The notes under the pieces were generated by a model, which was not told the origin of the DNA, did not search any database, and saw only the letters and a list, made by a program, of their open reading frames with translations. Shown here piece after piece: positions 38,045-47,407 of a DNA stretch of 64,000 bases. The stretch comes from Alphaproteobacteria bacterium (GTDB taxonomy: Bacteria; Pseudomonadota; Alphaproteobacteria; UBA9219). The stretch spans positions 37,331-101,330 of the forward strand of contig JAQVBU010000007.1 in assembly GCA_028690155.1 (NCBI GenBank). The letters are read 5' to 3'. How positions within the stretch are numbered: position 1 is the stretch's first letter; each line of letters starts with the position of its first letter. A program made the translations under genes and the position numbers.

Positions 38045-39049
38045 TTATTTAAGACGTGCGGCGTGAATTTTTATCTCGTCGGCCAAAAGGCCCACCGAAA
38101 GGGCAAAATACGAGGAGTTGTTCCAGCGCATCAGCGCCTGAACATTGTTCGAGACGAGAAAGGCGGATCCTTTGGCGCCATCGGGCCTGACAAGGGAGAG
38201 ACGCAGCGCGCTCTTAGGTAACGCCCGGCCTTCGACAGTCTTGAGCCCCTTTTTGCCCCAAGCGCTTAATGTGAGCGTTTGGGACGACGGCTTAAGATGC
38301 GGGGCAATGGAGGAAGGCTTGATTTCTCCGCCCCAGGTTGTGTTTCGTGCCCATCCCTCGGCGGCGAGGTAATGCGCGATAGACGCCATGACGTCGGTTG
38401 GCGTGTCCCAAATATCGCGTTTTCCATCGCCGTTTCCGTCCTTGGCGTGGCGCAAGTACGTTGAAGGCATGAATTGACATTGCCCTAAGGCACCGGCCCA
38501 TGATCCACGAAGATCTTTGGATTCCTTTTTTTCGCGTTCAAGAATGCGCAGCGCGGCCATTAATTCGCGGCGAAAAAGCTTGCTGCGTCGCCCTTCGTAA
38601 GCCAGCGTTGCCAGAGACGGAATCGTTTCGAAACGGCCTGTGTTTTGCCCAAAATTGCTTTCGATGCCCCACAGGGCCATGACAATTTCGGGAGGAACGC
38701 CTGTTCGTTTTTCAAGGGCGGCAAGATGCTTTTTGTAACGGCGCATCAGCCGGGCGCCTTGACGAATCCGTGCGAGCGATACGATGCGTCGGCGATAGCT
38801 TCGAAACGAGACCTTTTTTTCGGGTTGATGGCGGTCTTTTTTAATGACTTGCGGATCGGGAATGAAATGGTCCAACGCGGCATGAACGATGTGGGGCGAA
38901 ATCCCTTCTTTGATCGCTTCGTTTTGGAAATCTTTAAGCCAGATTAGTGCGTCTTTTGTCCGAAGCTTGGCCGCCGAGGCGTCGCCCGTCAGGACAAGGA
39001 CAAAAACGGCCGTTGCGAGAAAAGCGCTTAAGAGGTTTCGCTTGGCCAT
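38045..39049 (-). CDS. Lytic murein transglycosylase (MltB/GH103 family)
   Basis: 334 residues with an N-terminal signal (MAKRNLLSAFLATAVFVLVL). The catalytic segment MALWGIESNFGQNTGRF carries the GH103 Glu, and SWAGALGQCQFMPSTYLRHAKDGNGDGKRDIWD is typical of MltB. It cleaves glycan strands without hydrolysis. The start overlaps the DUF218 gene by 22 bp. Confidence 0.88.
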   Translation of the reverse strand: MAKRNLLSAFLATAVFVLVLTGDASAAKLRTKDALIWLKDFQNEAIKEGISPHIVHAALDHFIPDPQVIKKDRHQPEKKVSFRSYRRRIVSLARIRQGARLMRRYKKHLAALEKRTGVPPEIVMALWGIESNFGQNTGRFETIPSLATLAYEGRRSKLFRRELMAALRILEREKKESKDLRGSWAGALGQCQFMPSTYLRHAKDGNGDGKRDIWDTPTDVMASIAHYLAAEGWARNTTWGGEIKPSSIAPHLKPSSQTLTLSAWGKKGLKTVEGRALPKSALRLSLVRPDGAKGSAFLVSNNVQALMRWNNSSYFALSVGLLADEIKIHAARLK

Positions 39050-39831
39050 ACCGTCGACGTCCTCCCCATAAGCCAGTAGGCGACAAGGCCAACATATTCG
39101 TGAAGCGCCATTGTCAGATGGTGTAATTGTTTCAGAAAATTGACATCAGGCAAGAGCGAATAATCGCCCGATGTAAAAAAACCTGTCGGCGCAGCGGATA
39201 CGGGCCAATCGGCTTTTCGGAAGCAGGCCATGGCGCGGGGCATGTGCCATGCGCTTGTGACCAGAAGCCATGTTTCAGAGGCTTTCGGCTTGATTTGTTT
39301 GGCCGAAAACATGGCGTTTTCATAGGTATTTCTCGATTCTTTCTCGAACGCGATTCGCGAGGGGTCAAGCCCGAGATCGGAAAAGAAGTCCCTCGCCACC
39401 GATGATTCGCTGATCCCTTTTTTTGCGAAGAGTTTTCCGGAACCCCCTGAAAAAACAAGCTTTGCCGAGGGGTATTGCTTGGCCAAGCGTGCAAACATGA
39501 CGTATCGGCGCACCGAATCCAAAGCAATAGGTTGCTGACGCTTTTGGGAAAGCGCCGCTTGTTCGTCCCCGCCGAGAACGATAATCCCGTCCACGTGAGG
39601 GGGGTGGACCGCGGCGAAGCGGTTTTCCAATGGGGTTAAGAGCCACGTTCCTATCGGGAGAAGGGTCAAAACCAGGAAAACGGCAAAAACAAACAGAACA
39701 AGACGTTGCCCAATTTTTTTGAGGCGCGGTTTTTGCTTTCCGGACAAAAAAAGCCCTGCGCCAAAAAGAAGCGTAAGAAAACTTCCGGGCGCGCTGAGAA
39801 ACCATAAAATCTTAGACAGGGCAAAAGCCAT
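39028..39831 (-). CDS. DUF218 (YdcF/SanA-like) membrane protein
   Basis: 267 residues, with two N-terminal hydrophobic helices (about 10-30 and 40-60), then the DUF218 fold: DGIIVLGGDEQ, LVFSGGSGK, SRNTYENAMFSAKQI and LLVTSAWHMPRAMACFRKA. Family members are linked to envelope barrier and polysaccharide functions. It overlaps the downstream mltB-like gene. Confidence 0.8.
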   Translation of the reverse strand: MAFALSKILWFLSAPGSFLTLLFGAGLFLSGKQKPRLKKIGQRLVLFVFAVFLVLTLLPIGTWLLTPLENRFAAVHPPHVDGIIVLGGDEQAALSQKRQQPIALDSVRRYVMFARLAKQYPSAKLVFSGGSGKLFAKKGISESSVARDFFSDLGLDPSRIAFEKESRNTYENAMFSAKQIKPKASETWLLVTSAWHMPRAMACFRKADWPVSAAPTGFFTSGDYSLLPDVNFLKQLHHLTMALHEYVGLVAYWLMGRTSTVWPSETS

Positions 39832-39839
39832 AGGCGGGG

Positions 39840-40109
39840 CTATTCCTCCATGCCGATCGCGGCCTTATAGAGATCAAGAAGTTCTTCGGTTTCGCGCCTT
39901 TTTTCAATCTCAACTTTGCGCAAGCGGATCAGTTGGCGAATGATTTTTGTGTCGAAGCCCGTTCCTTTTGCTTCGGCATAAACTTCCTTAAGGTCTTCAC
40001 CGATGGCGGCCTTATCTTCTTCAAGGCGTTCGATTCGCTGAATGAAAGAACGCAATCTCTCTCCGGAAATGCCGGTGGTTTGTTGGTTTTCTGTCTCTAC
40101 TTGGTCCAT
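39840..40109 (-). CDS. gapR: GapR-family DNA-binding protein (DUF2312)
   Basis: An 89-residue helical protein: SGERLRSFIQRIERLEEDKAAI followed by VYAEAKGTGFDTKIIRQLIRLRK, the DUF2312 signature. In Caulobacter GapR binds AT-rich, overtwisted DNA and aids replication. The ATG at 40109 has GGAG upstream; the ATG four codons earlier has none. It precedes the DUF218 gene by 8 bp. Confidence 0.85.
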   Translation of the reverse strand: MDQVETENQQTTGISGERLRSFIQRIERLEEDKAAIGEDLKEVYAEAKGTGFDTKIIRQLIRLRKVEIEKRRETEELLDLYKAAIGMEE

Positions 40110-40245
40110 GATTATCTCCATTTTTTGGAAAATACGCGTTTAAAGCAGATGGAGGCATGAATCCAGAGAAAATAAATTCTCTCCTCATTAAAGGGGCTCT
40201 ATGATACAACACCCCAAGTTTTTTGAGACAGAATAGGATAGGCCG

Positions 40246-40590
40246 ATGCCTTACGTTCAAAGAAACGAAAACGGAAAGATCGTCAAGGTCAGTACGCGAG
40301 GGCTCGTCGGTGGGGAGGTGCTTCCCTACTCTCATCCCGAAATCACGGCCTTTCTGCGCCAACGAGGCCAAGATCCGCAGTTGGTCGAACAGGCCATGGC
40401 CGAATTGCGCCGGACGGATAATGACATGGCGCGTGCCGTTGAAGATGTCATTATGATTCTGTTGAAAAAGAACGTGGTCAAGATGACGGATTTGCCCAAA
40501 CCCGTTCAGGACCGCATCTCCTATCGTGTTAAGCAGCGCGTTCTGATTCAGGATATTTACGATCAGGCGACGGCACGCGTCGCTGAATAG
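40246..40590 (+). CDS. Conserved alphaproteobacterial protein of unknown function
   Basis: 114 residues. The start MPYVQRNENGKIV and the DLPKPVQDRISYRVKQRVLIQD segment resemble small proteins in related genomes that are often misnamed as tryptophan synthase beta-like. No catalytic motif is seen; the C-terminal half is helical. An AGGAT ribosome site precedes the ATG. The RNA methyltransferase gene follows after 23 bp and is probably co-transcribed. Confidence 0.6.
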   Translation: MPYVQRNENGKIVKVSTRGLVGGEVLPYSHPEITAFLRQRGQDPQLVEQAMAELRRTDNDMARAVEDVIMILLKKNVVKMTDLPKPVQDRISYRVKQRVLIQDIYDQATARVAE

Positions 40591-40613
40591 ATTCAGAAAA
40601 AAAGGAATGATCG

Positions 40614-41090
40614 ATGCGCGGTTATTTTGCCGTTGGCGCCGAGGGAATCAGCAAAGGCTTTAATCTTGGCAATCTTGTGCGGACGACGCACGCTTTTGGA
40701 GGAAGCTTTTTCTTCACGGTCGGTGCGGCGGTCAATCACGCCGAGATCCTCTCGACCGATACATCGCATGCCGACGGCCATATGCCTTTTTATTCCTATG
40801 ATTCGGTGGAGTCCTTCACCTTGCCCAAGGATTGTACGCTTGTCGGCGTCGAGCTGGTTGACGGCGCGGTGAATCTTCCTTCCTTCCGGCATCCTTTGCG
40901 GGCCGCTTATGTTTTGGGACCGGAAAAGGGAAGCCTTTCGCCGGCCATGTTGGCTCGATGCCGCCATGTTGTAAAAATTCCCACCGCGTTTTGCGTAAAC
41001 GTCGGAATTGCCGGTGCCTTGGTCATTTATGATCGCATGATCAGTCTTGGCCGTTTTGCGGAACGGCCCGTACGGGTCGGTGGCGCCTAG
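40614..41090 (+). CDS. SpoU/TrmH-family RNA methyltransferase
   Basis: 158 residues of the SPOUT trefoil fold. NLGNLVRTTHAFGG is motif 1, AAYVLGPEKGSLS motif 2 and IPTAFCVNVGIAGALVIYD motif 3. It is a minimal SPOUT enzyme without an N-terminal RNA-binding domain; the methylated nucleotide (tRNA or rRNA 2'-O) cannot be told. Its 3' end overlaps the convergent TerC-type gene by 4 bp. Confidence 0.78.
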   Translation: MRGYFAVGAEGISKGFNLGNLVRTTHAFGGSFFFTVGAAVNHAEILSTDTSHADGHMPFYSYDSVESFTLPKDCTLVGVELVDGAVNLPSFRHPLRAAYVLGPEKGSLSPAMLARCRHVVKIPTAFCVNVGIAGALVIYDRMISLGRFAERPVRVGGA

Positions 41091-41710
41091 ACGTGGACGT
41101 TCTGGAGGAGCGGGAGCAGAACCGCATGCACCGTAGGCCATGTTTCCTGGACGCCGTCATAGATCATGGTGAGCGCGGTATAAAGAACAACAGCCGCGCC
41201 GACATAACTGATTTTGGGGTAGCGTGTGGTGAGCTTGGCAATTTGTGTCGCGCCCACGCCCATTAAGGCGATAGACAAAATAAGGCCAAAAACAAGGGCC
41301 GGGATATGATCCCTTGCGACGCCTGCGACGCCCAGCACGTTGTCGAGCGACATGGAAACGTCGGCAATAACGATCTGAAGGATGGCTTCCGAAAATTTCT
41401 TTTTGGGCCGTTTCGCTGTAGGGTCGTTTTCCTTGGGGGTAAGGTCGCTGATTTCGCGGACCATCTTCCATGTAACCCACAGCAGCAAAAGCCCGCCGGC
41501 GGCCAGAAGCCCCGTAACGCGTAACAGCTGCACGGCAAAGAGGGCCAGAACGATGCGGAGGCCTGTGGCCGCGGCAATACCGATAAAAGTCGCCCGTTTA
41601 CGTTCCTCTTTTGGAAGCGCCGCCACCGCCAGACCGACGGCAATGGCGTTTTCCGAAGCAAGAGAAATATCGATAAGGACAATCTGTGCGAGATCAACAA
41701 AAAAGGACAT
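41087..41710 (-). CDS. TerC-family integral membrane protein (YjbE-like)
   Basis: 207 residues with about seven helices. Two related motifs, LIDISLASENAIAVGLAV and IVIADVSMSLDNVLGVAGVA, are the internally duplicated TerC signature with paired Asp/Asn. Family members export manganese or aid metal loading of secreted proteins; the role here is inferred. Confidence 0.78.
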   Translation of the reverse strand: MSFFVDLAQIVLIDISLASENAIAVGLAVAALPKEERKRATFIGIAAATGLRIVLALFAVQLLRVTGLLAAGGLLLLWVTWKMVREISDLTPKENDPTAKRPKKKFSEAILQIVIADVSMSLDNVLGVAGVARDHIPALVFGLILSIALMGVGATQIAKLTTRYPKISYVGAAVVLYTALTMIYDGVQETWPTVHAVLLPLLQNVHV

Positions 41711-41719
41711 AATGGAAAA

Positions 41720-42046
41720 CTAGGTGTTCTCCTTGATCCACGCCAGCAAAGAGGCCTTGGGGACTGACCCTACTTTTGTGGCGACGACCTGACCGTCCTT
41801 GAAAATCATCAAGGTCGGAATGCTTCGGATTCCGTATTGGCTCGGCGTCGAGGGGTTTTCGTCGACGTTGACCTTGGCGACAGTCAGTTGATCTTGAAGC
41901 TCGGCGGCAATCTCTTCAAGGACGGGGCCGATCATTTTGCAGGGCCCGCACCATTCGGCCCAAAAATCAACAACAACGGGCTTTTCAGATTTCAGAACCT
42001 CGGCATCGAATGATGCGTCTGTGATGGCTTTGGTGTGTTCTCCCAT
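41720..42046 (-). CDS. trxA: Thioredoxin
   Basis: 108 residues, full length, with the active site WCGPCK (Cys33, Cys36) after VVDFWAE and the cis-Pro loop [10 protein letters not shown]. The ATG at 42046 has a GGGAG site; the open frame extends to 42190 without support. Confidence 0.93.
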   Translation of the reverse strand: MGEHTKAITDASFDAEVLKSEKPVVVDFWAEWCGPCKMIGPVLEEIAAELQDQLTVAKVNVDENPSTPSQYGIRSIPTLMIFKDGQVVATKVGSVPKASLLAWIKENT

Positions 42047-42165
42047 GAGACGTCTCCCAGCTGTTTTGTTCTTAGTAAAGAAAACCCAAAGATTTTCCAA
42101 AACGACATAATCGTTTGTCTGCGTTATGTCGCGGCCAAACGGCCTGAACCCATTCTTTTGCAAGA

Positions 42166-43842
42166 TTAACGCGCGGGACCGCCTTGGCAAGGAGAATTTT
42201 TAACGATGCCGAGTTTTTGGAGCCACGCCAAGGAGCGCCACAGAGCGGGTTTGTCGAGATGAGGAAAGGACGAAAAAATGCGCGCAATAGAAACGTTTCC
42301 GTTTTGACCCAGCCAGAGAAGGACGGCGGCAAGCTCTTGGGAGGGGAGGAGAACGTCAAAAGCGTAAGTGTTAAGAGCGTTTGTCAGAAGACGCTCGATG
42401 GCGTTCGGCGCAAGGGCGAGGCCGATGATCGTTGTTTCGGCCATAGGCGCTGTGGGATAATCCCGATACATGGTGTACGGATCGGGTAGAAGCGGTTGCG
42501 CGTAACAGCGCATGGAGGCTCGCTTTTCCGTGATTTGGGCGCGGCGGGCGGCAAGGTCGGCCCATAAGGCTTCATAGGCCGGTATAATAACGGACCAGTC
42601 GTATACGGCCTCGGCTTTCGCGCGGGCTTTCTGTCCCATGGTTCGCCGTTGTTCTTTATCGTTGATAAGAAGGGCGATCCGTTCGGCCGCCTGATCGGCG
42701 TCCACGGCCACGGTCAGCGCGGTTTTAGCCAGAAAGCCGCCGTAACCCTCGCGGCCGCTTAGAACCTGTGCCGTAAGGGCGAGCCCATTTCCCGGTGGGG
42801 GCTGGGTTGTTCGGATTAAAAAGCCGTCCTCGCCCTCTGTCACACTATCGCGGTATCCGTCCCAATCGCTGATAACGCGCGGTAGGCCTGCTGCCATGGC
42901 TTCGATGGGGGTAAGGCCAAAACTTTCCTGAACGTTGTCGATCAGGGACAGGAAGATGTCCCCTGCTGCCCAGAGCCCGTTGGGAAAGCGTGCATCATCC
43001 GAGGCGACGAAACGGACCTCGACATCGGGACACGTCTCGGCCGCGAGCTTTTCGAAAAGAGGCCTGGCGTCTTCCGGAACGAAGTATCCCATCATGATCA
43101 GATGAAGCCGTTGCCCCGTCTTTTGAGCCGCTTTCTGGGCCGCTTGAAACATGGCCAAGGGGTGCGCTTTGATGGCGGCGCTTAACCGACCGACCCACAG
43201 AAGGACGAAGGCATCGTTATTCAAGCCGAGAAGATTCCGTATGTGGGCGCGTTTATCGGGCGTGGGGGCGAACTTTTTCACCTCAATGCCTAACGGAATG
43301 ACCGGCAGACGGACGGGGCATCGGTAAGTCGTGTTGAAGCGTTCTTCCAAATAATCCGCGTAAGATTCCCAAAAGGCGGCAATCGCGCTTTTTACGGCTT
43401 GGGACGGACAAAGGATTGCGTCGGTTTTTTCGGAGGGGGCAAGACAATATTCTTGTAAAACGGATCCGGCCTCGACACCGCTGATGGCGTGAGCCAACCC
43501 GCAGAACGAGAAAGAGCCCGTAAGTTGACGTTGCCAAAGAAGACCTTGTGTATCCGGTTCGGCGCGAAAAACGGTTGTCACGTCGGCAAGATTGTTCTCG
43601 GGAAAACGCCGGTCCAGAGCGACAAGGCGGGACGGATCGACGCCGGCTTCGGCGGCAAAGGCGAGCACTTCATCCCATTCTTGCCGCGAAGCGACCAAGA
43701 AAGGGATTTTGTCGACCGAGGAAAAACGGCAATAAGCCTTGATCAAATCACCGACAGCGACATGAAGGCCAAAAACAGTGTGACGCGTGCTTTCAGGCGG
43801 CTTGGTGCAGGTGTAGTGGACGGCGACGGACATAGGGGGCAA
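42166..43842 (-). CDS. GT4-family glycosyltransferase
   Basis: A 558-residue cytosolic enzyme of GT-B fold. [24 protein letters not shown] starts the nucleotide-sugar domain near residue 213, and [37 protein letters not shown] is the donor-binding E(x7)E region. About 120 residues after residue 440 are an extra domain of unknown role. The acceptor is not predictable; nearby exopolysaccharide genes make cell-surface glycan likely. Confidence 0.78.
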   Translation of the reverse strand: MPPMSVAVHYTCTKPPESTRHTVFGLHVAVGDLIKAYCRFSSVDKIPFLVASRQEWDEVLAFAAEAGVDPSRLVALDRRFPENNLADVTTVFRAEPDTQGLLWQRQLTGSFSFCGLAHAISGVEAGSVLQEYCLAPSEKTDAILCPSQAVKSAIAAFWESYADYLEERFNTTYRCPVRLPVIPLGIEVKKFAPTPDKRAHIRNLLGLNNDAFVLLWVGRLSAAIKAHPLAMFQAAQKAAQKTGQRLHLIMMGYFVPEDARPLFEKLAAETCPDVEVRFVASDDARFPNGLWAAGDIFLSLIDNVQESFGLTPIEAMAAGLPRVISDWDGYRDSVTEGEDGFLIRTTQPPPGNGLALTAQVLSGREGYGGFLAKTALTVAVDADQAAERIALLINDKEQRRTMGQKARAKAEAVYDWSVIIPAYEALWADLAARRAQITEKRASMRCYAQPLLPDPYTMYRDYPTAPMAETTIIGLALAPNAIERLLTNALNTYAFDVLLPSQELAAVLLWLGQNGNVSIARIFSSFPHLDKPALWRSLAWLQKLGIVKNSPCQGGPAR

Positions 43843-43906
43843 AAGCGGTATGAATCTCGATGTTTCTTGTATAGCGGCGACGGCGTGCCTTTGCTAGCTT
43901 CTTGAC

Positions 43907-44644
43907 ATGGAATGGCAGGACGAAGGCATCGTGTTATCGTCGCGACCGCATGGCGAGAATGCCGCTGTTGTGACGTTGTTAACCTCTGAACAGGGACGGC
44001 ATGCCGGCCTTGTGCCGGGGGGGCAAGGCCGTGCGGCAAGACCTGTTTTGCAACCCGGAAACCGCGTTCAGGCCTCGTGGCGCGCTCGGCTCGTCGAACA
44101 CTTAGGACATTACCGCCTTGATCTTATCGGTGCGCCTGCGGCGTTCTGGCTGGATAATCCGGATGTTTTGGCCATCATTGCCAGCGCATGCGCGGTGACC
44201 GAGGCCAGTTTGCCCGAACGTCAGGCTATGCCCGGTGTTTATGCGGGGCTTGCGACCCTTTTGTCTTTGCGTGATGAGGCCTTGTGGCCGCCTGTTTATG
44301 TGAAGTGGGAAATAACGTTGCTTCGAACTTTGGGGTACGGACTCGATCTTAGCCGATGCGCGGTAACCGGCGAATCGGAGGACTTGGCCTATGTTAGCCC
44401 TAAGACGGGTCACGCGGTGTCCCGAAAGGCTGGGGAGCCTTACCGGGACAAGCTGTTTCCTATCCCGGCCTTTCTGTTGGGAGGGGAGACGTGGGACGCC
44501 GAGTCCATTCGTCAGGGATTGGCCATGACCGGCCATTTTTTATCTCGCTATGTTTTTGCCAACCCTCAGTCGCGCCTTCTCATTCCTTATGACGGCGCGT
44601 TGCCTCAAGCTCGGCAAAGGCTTTTGGATTTCTATCGTTCCTAG
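43907..44644 (+). CDS. recO: DNA repair protein RecO
   Basis: 245 residues: N-terminal OB fold (WQDEGIVLSSRPHGENAAVVTLLTSEQGRHAGLV), then a helical domain with YVKWEITLLRTLGYGLDLSRCAVTG. RecO loads RecA with RecR at gaps. The normal zinc-site cysteines are mostly missing; Cys appears once in SRCAVTG. The TAG stop is the first TAG of the adjacent repeat element. Confidence 0.9.
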   Translation: MEWQDEGIVLSSRPHGENAAVVTLLTSEQGRHAGLVPGGQGRAARPVLQPGNRVQASWRARLVEHLGHYRLDLIGAPAAFWLDNPDVLAIIASACAVTEASLPERQAMPGVYAGLATLLSLRDEALWPPVYVKWEITLLRTLGYGLDLSRCAVTGESEDLAYVSPKTGHAVSRKAGEPYRDKLFPIPAFLLGGETWDAESIRQGLAMTGHFLSRYVFANPQSRLLIPYDGALPQARQRLLDFYRS

Positions 44645-44772
44645 AGCCTTTTTCGATTAGGTCGGCGTTTTTCAAGAGGACGAAACAAGGCCCTAACTTT
44701 TTTATGATCGAGCCGCCACACGCGAACGGTTGTCGTCAAAGGACGCCAACCCTTATCGCGATCGGCTCTAGG
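44641..44772. repeat. Dispersed palindromic repeat, copy 3 (short form)
   Basis: This copy is 132 bp, starting CTAGAGCCTTTTTCGATTAG and ending GATCGGCTCTAGG, so its ends form an imperfect inverted repeat of about 40 bp. It lies between recO and a gene on the same strand. Remaining sequence up to 44954 is AT-rich with no gene. Confidence 0.82.
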
Positions 44773-44954
44773 GGCTGGAAAAGTTAGGTGTTTTTCAAAA
44801 AAAGACTCTTTTTAAAAAAGTGAGAAATAAACTTTTACGCAAGGTTGAGTTTTAGAAATTTTAATGTTACACAACGCAATCAATTCCCCTAAAGCGGGAA
44901 CTGAGTTGGCGGCCCACACTTTCCCTTCCTTTTGGGTTGCCTTTTGAGGGGGAC

Positions 44955-46442
44955 ATGTTTCTTTCTCAAGCGGAAGAAGCCGTTACGTCGGAGAGCCTTT
45001 TTGTTTCGACGCGGGGAAATGCGGGGCCCTTTACGTTTCCGGATTTCCAAGAACGTCAGCGTGTGTCTGGGCGTTGGATTTTGTTTGCCGATATAGCGGC
45101 GCTCTTTTTTTCCTATCTTGTTGGGGCGTTTTTCGCCCTTAGGTTTGATGCCTTGTCTATGGGGCCTTGGCCGCAAGGATTTTTTTCTCTTTTTCAGACG
45201 GCCCTTGAGTTTGGGGTTGTGGGGGTGGGCGTCCTTTTATGGTTGGATTGTTGCGGTCACTATCGCCAACGGTTGCCGTATTGGGAAACGGTGGGGCAAG
45301 TTTTGGCTGCGGCAAGTTTTGGCGTTTTCGTTTCGTGGGCCATTGTTTTTGCCGTGCATGGCGATGCCTTGCCTTCAATGGGGATGGGGTGCTGGGCCTT
45401 CTTTGCTTTTTTTGTGTTGGCAAACAGGTCTGTTGTGCGGCGTTATCTGCGTCGGACGGGACAATGGGCTCTTCCGGCCATTATCGTCGGCGAGGGGCCA
45501 ACGGCAGGGGCCGCTTTGCGCGCTCTTTCCTGCGACCGTCATATAGGTTTTACGATTCTCGATCAGCTGCCGGCATCTATTTTGGCAAGCATGCAAAAGG
45601 TCCAGACTTGGAAGCAAATGTTATGGCTTCATGATGCGCAGCATGTTTTTTTGGCCCTTGAGGGCGGCGATATCGAACGTTATCAGCCTGCTTTAAAAGC
45701 GTTGGTTCGTGCCCATGTGCCGTATTCGGTCCTTTCTCCATGGTTTGGCCTTCCTTCCGGAACCATGACGCTCCATCGTTTCGTTATGCACGACGTCATG
45801 ATGTTAAGGAACGCCAACCGAGCGGGGCTTCCCCTGTCACGCTTGGTCAAAAGGAGCCTCGATGTTTTGTTGTCGTGCGTTGCTCTTTTTGCGTTGTTTC
45901 CCGTGTTTGCCGTTTTGGCACTGATTATTCGCAGCGACGGCGGACCGGTCTTGTTCAAGCAACTCCGTGTTGGCCGGGGCGGACGCCTGTTTTTGTGTTA
46001 TAAGTTCCGTTCCATGCGTCCGGATGCGGAAGCGTTCTTGAAGCGCTATTTGGTCGAGAATCCTAAGGTGGCCGAAGAGTGGCGACAATTTCAGAAACTG
46101 AAAAAAGACATTCGTGTCACCAAAATTGGGCGGCTGATCCGCCGGATAAGTTTTGATGAGTTGCCTCAACTTATCAATGTCCTTAAAGGCGATATGAGTT
46201 TTGTCGGGCCTCGGCCGTGCCTGCCGGGACAGGAAAATCTTTATGCCGAGGCGTTCAGTTCCTATGAATCGGTTCGTCCCGGCATTACGGGTCCTTGGCA
46301 GGTTAGCGGCCGCAACAAGCTGACCTTTAAGGAAAGGGTCGCTTTGGACGCATGGTATGCCCATAATTGGAGCGTGTGGCTTGACGTCGTTATTCTTTTA
46401 AAAACCATTCCAACGATTTTTCAAAAGGACGCCGCTTTTTGA
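44955..46442 (+). CDS. Polyprenyl-phosphate sugar-1-phosphate transferase (WbaP-like)
   Basis: 495 residues: four or five N-terminal membrane helices (about 35-170), a nucleotide-binding-like middle domain, then the bacterial sugar transferase domain from about 290, with KRSLDVLLSCVALFALFPVF, DGGPVLFKQLRVGRGGRLF, YKFRSMRPDAE, FDELPQLINVLKGDMSFVGPRP and GITGPWQVSGRN. It starts exopolysaccharide or capsule repeat assembly by moving a hexose-1-phosphate to undecaprenyl phosphate. The ATG at 44955 follows GAGGGGG; an upstream TTG frame is rejected. Confidence 0.87.
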   Translation: MFLSQAEEAVTSESLFVSTRGNAGPFTFPDFQERQRVSGRWILFADIAALFFSYLVGAFFALRFDALSMGPWPQGFFSLFQTALEFGVVGVGVLLWLDCCGHYRQRLPYWETVGQVLAAASFGVFVSWAIVFAVHGDALPSMGMGCWAFFAFFVLANRSVVRRYLRRTGQWALPAIIVGEGPTAGAALRALSCDRHIGFTILDQLPASILASMQKVQTWKQMLWLHDAQHVFLALEGGDIERYQPALKALVRAHVPYSVLSPWFGLPSGTMTLHRFVMHDVMMLRNANRAGLPLSRLVKRSLDVLLSCVALFALFPVFAVLALIIRSDGGPVLFKQLRVGRGGRLFLCYKFRSMRPDAEAFLKRYLVENPKVAEEWRQFQKLKKDIRVTKIGRLIRRISFDELPQLINVLKGDMSFVGPRPCLPGQENLYAEAFSSYESVRPGITGPWQVSGRNKLTFKERVALDAWYAHNWSVWLDVVILLKTIPTIFQKDAAF

Positions 46443-46569
46443 CGGTTGCGGCGGGTTCCGCTTTTCGCAACGCTAACGGTTTGTTTTTCCCCTTGTTTTT
46501 TGTCAGGCACAATGTGCCGAGTAGGGGCGCGGTGCGGACTTAACCCTTTGTTTTGGAATGGAACGGTTT

Positions 46570-46585
46570 TGGCACGTTTCATGCA
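46570..46585 (+). promoter_or_regulatory. Sigma54 promoter of the flgF operon
   Basis: TGGCACGTTTCATGCA matches the sigma54 consensus TGGCACG-N4-TTGCA at all but one fixed position, with GG and GC 12 nt apart. Transcription would start near 46596, about 50 nt before flgF. Sigma54 control of flgF is known in Caulobacter. Confidence 0.75.
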
Positions 46586-46648
46586 TTTTCCTGTCTGAGC
46601 GTGCGATGGGCGTGCGCCAAGATGCTGTCCTTTTGGGTTTCTTTTCTT

Positions 46649-47389
46649 ATGTCCTCCGTTGGCCCCATACTTTTATCGGATCAGATGGCCATGCAGCGCG
46701 CTGTTGACGTGGTGGCAAACAACATTGCCAACAGCAGTACGATGGGGTTCAAGCGGCAAGGGGTGTTGTTTGAGACTTACATCAGCCGTCAGACGCCGAG
46801 CCAAAGTACGGCTTATGTCTATGATAGAGAGACGTATCGCGACTTGACTCCGGGGACGATTTCATCGACGGGCAACCCCCTTGATTTGGCTATACAGGGA
46901 ACGGGATATTTTCAGATTCAGACTCCCAAGGGTGTGCAATATACCCGTGACGGGACGTTCCATACCGATAATCAAGGACAAATCGTGACCTCCTCAGGCC
47001 TTCCGGTTTTGGATGAGGGCGGACAGGCGATGACGGTGCCTGAAGATGCCACGGATATCGTTATTTCGCGCGACGGTTTTGTGACCGTGCAAAGCGGAAC
47101 GGGCACATCGAGGGCCGAGCTTGGAAAGCTTGGCCTTGTGACCTTCGGCAACGAAGTGGCCCTGTCTCCGACGGAGGGCAATCTTCTTGCGACGTCCCAG
47201 ACGGCGACTCCGGTTGAGGATGCTGTCGTCATTCAAGGCGCGATCGAAGATTCAAATGTTAATCCCATCGTGGAAATCACCAATCTTATCCAGATTCAAC
47301 GTGCGTATGAACGCGCGGCGAATTTGGTCAGTCAGGACGATTCTCGAATCAGCAACGCGATCGACGTTCTGTCGAAAACAACGATTTAG
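46649..47389 (+). CDS. flgF: Flagellar basal-body rod protein FlgF
   Basis: 246 residues. QRAVDVVANNIANSSTMGFKRQGVLFE is the N-terminal rod signature, and NVNPIVEITNLIQIQRAYERAANLV the C-terminal one. It forms the proximal rod. The ATG at 46649 gives the normal family start, although its ribosome site is weak; earlier in-frame ATGs at 46553 and 46622 have no better site. The sigma54 promoter lies just upstream. Confidence 0.88.
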   Translation: MSSVGPILLSDQMAMQRAVDVVANNIANSSTMGFKRQGVLFETYISRQTPSQSTAYVYDRETYRDLTPGTISSTGNPLDLAIQGTGYFQIQTPKGVQYTRDGTFHTDNQGQIVTSSGLPVLDEGGQAMTVPEDATDIVISRDGFVTVQSGTGTSRAELGKLGLVTFGNEVALSPTEGNLLATSQTATPVEDAVVIQGAIEDSNVNPIVEITNLIQIQRAYERAANLVSQDDSRISNAIDVLSKTTI

Positions 47390-47407
47390 TTCAGGAAGGG
47401 GCTAGAG

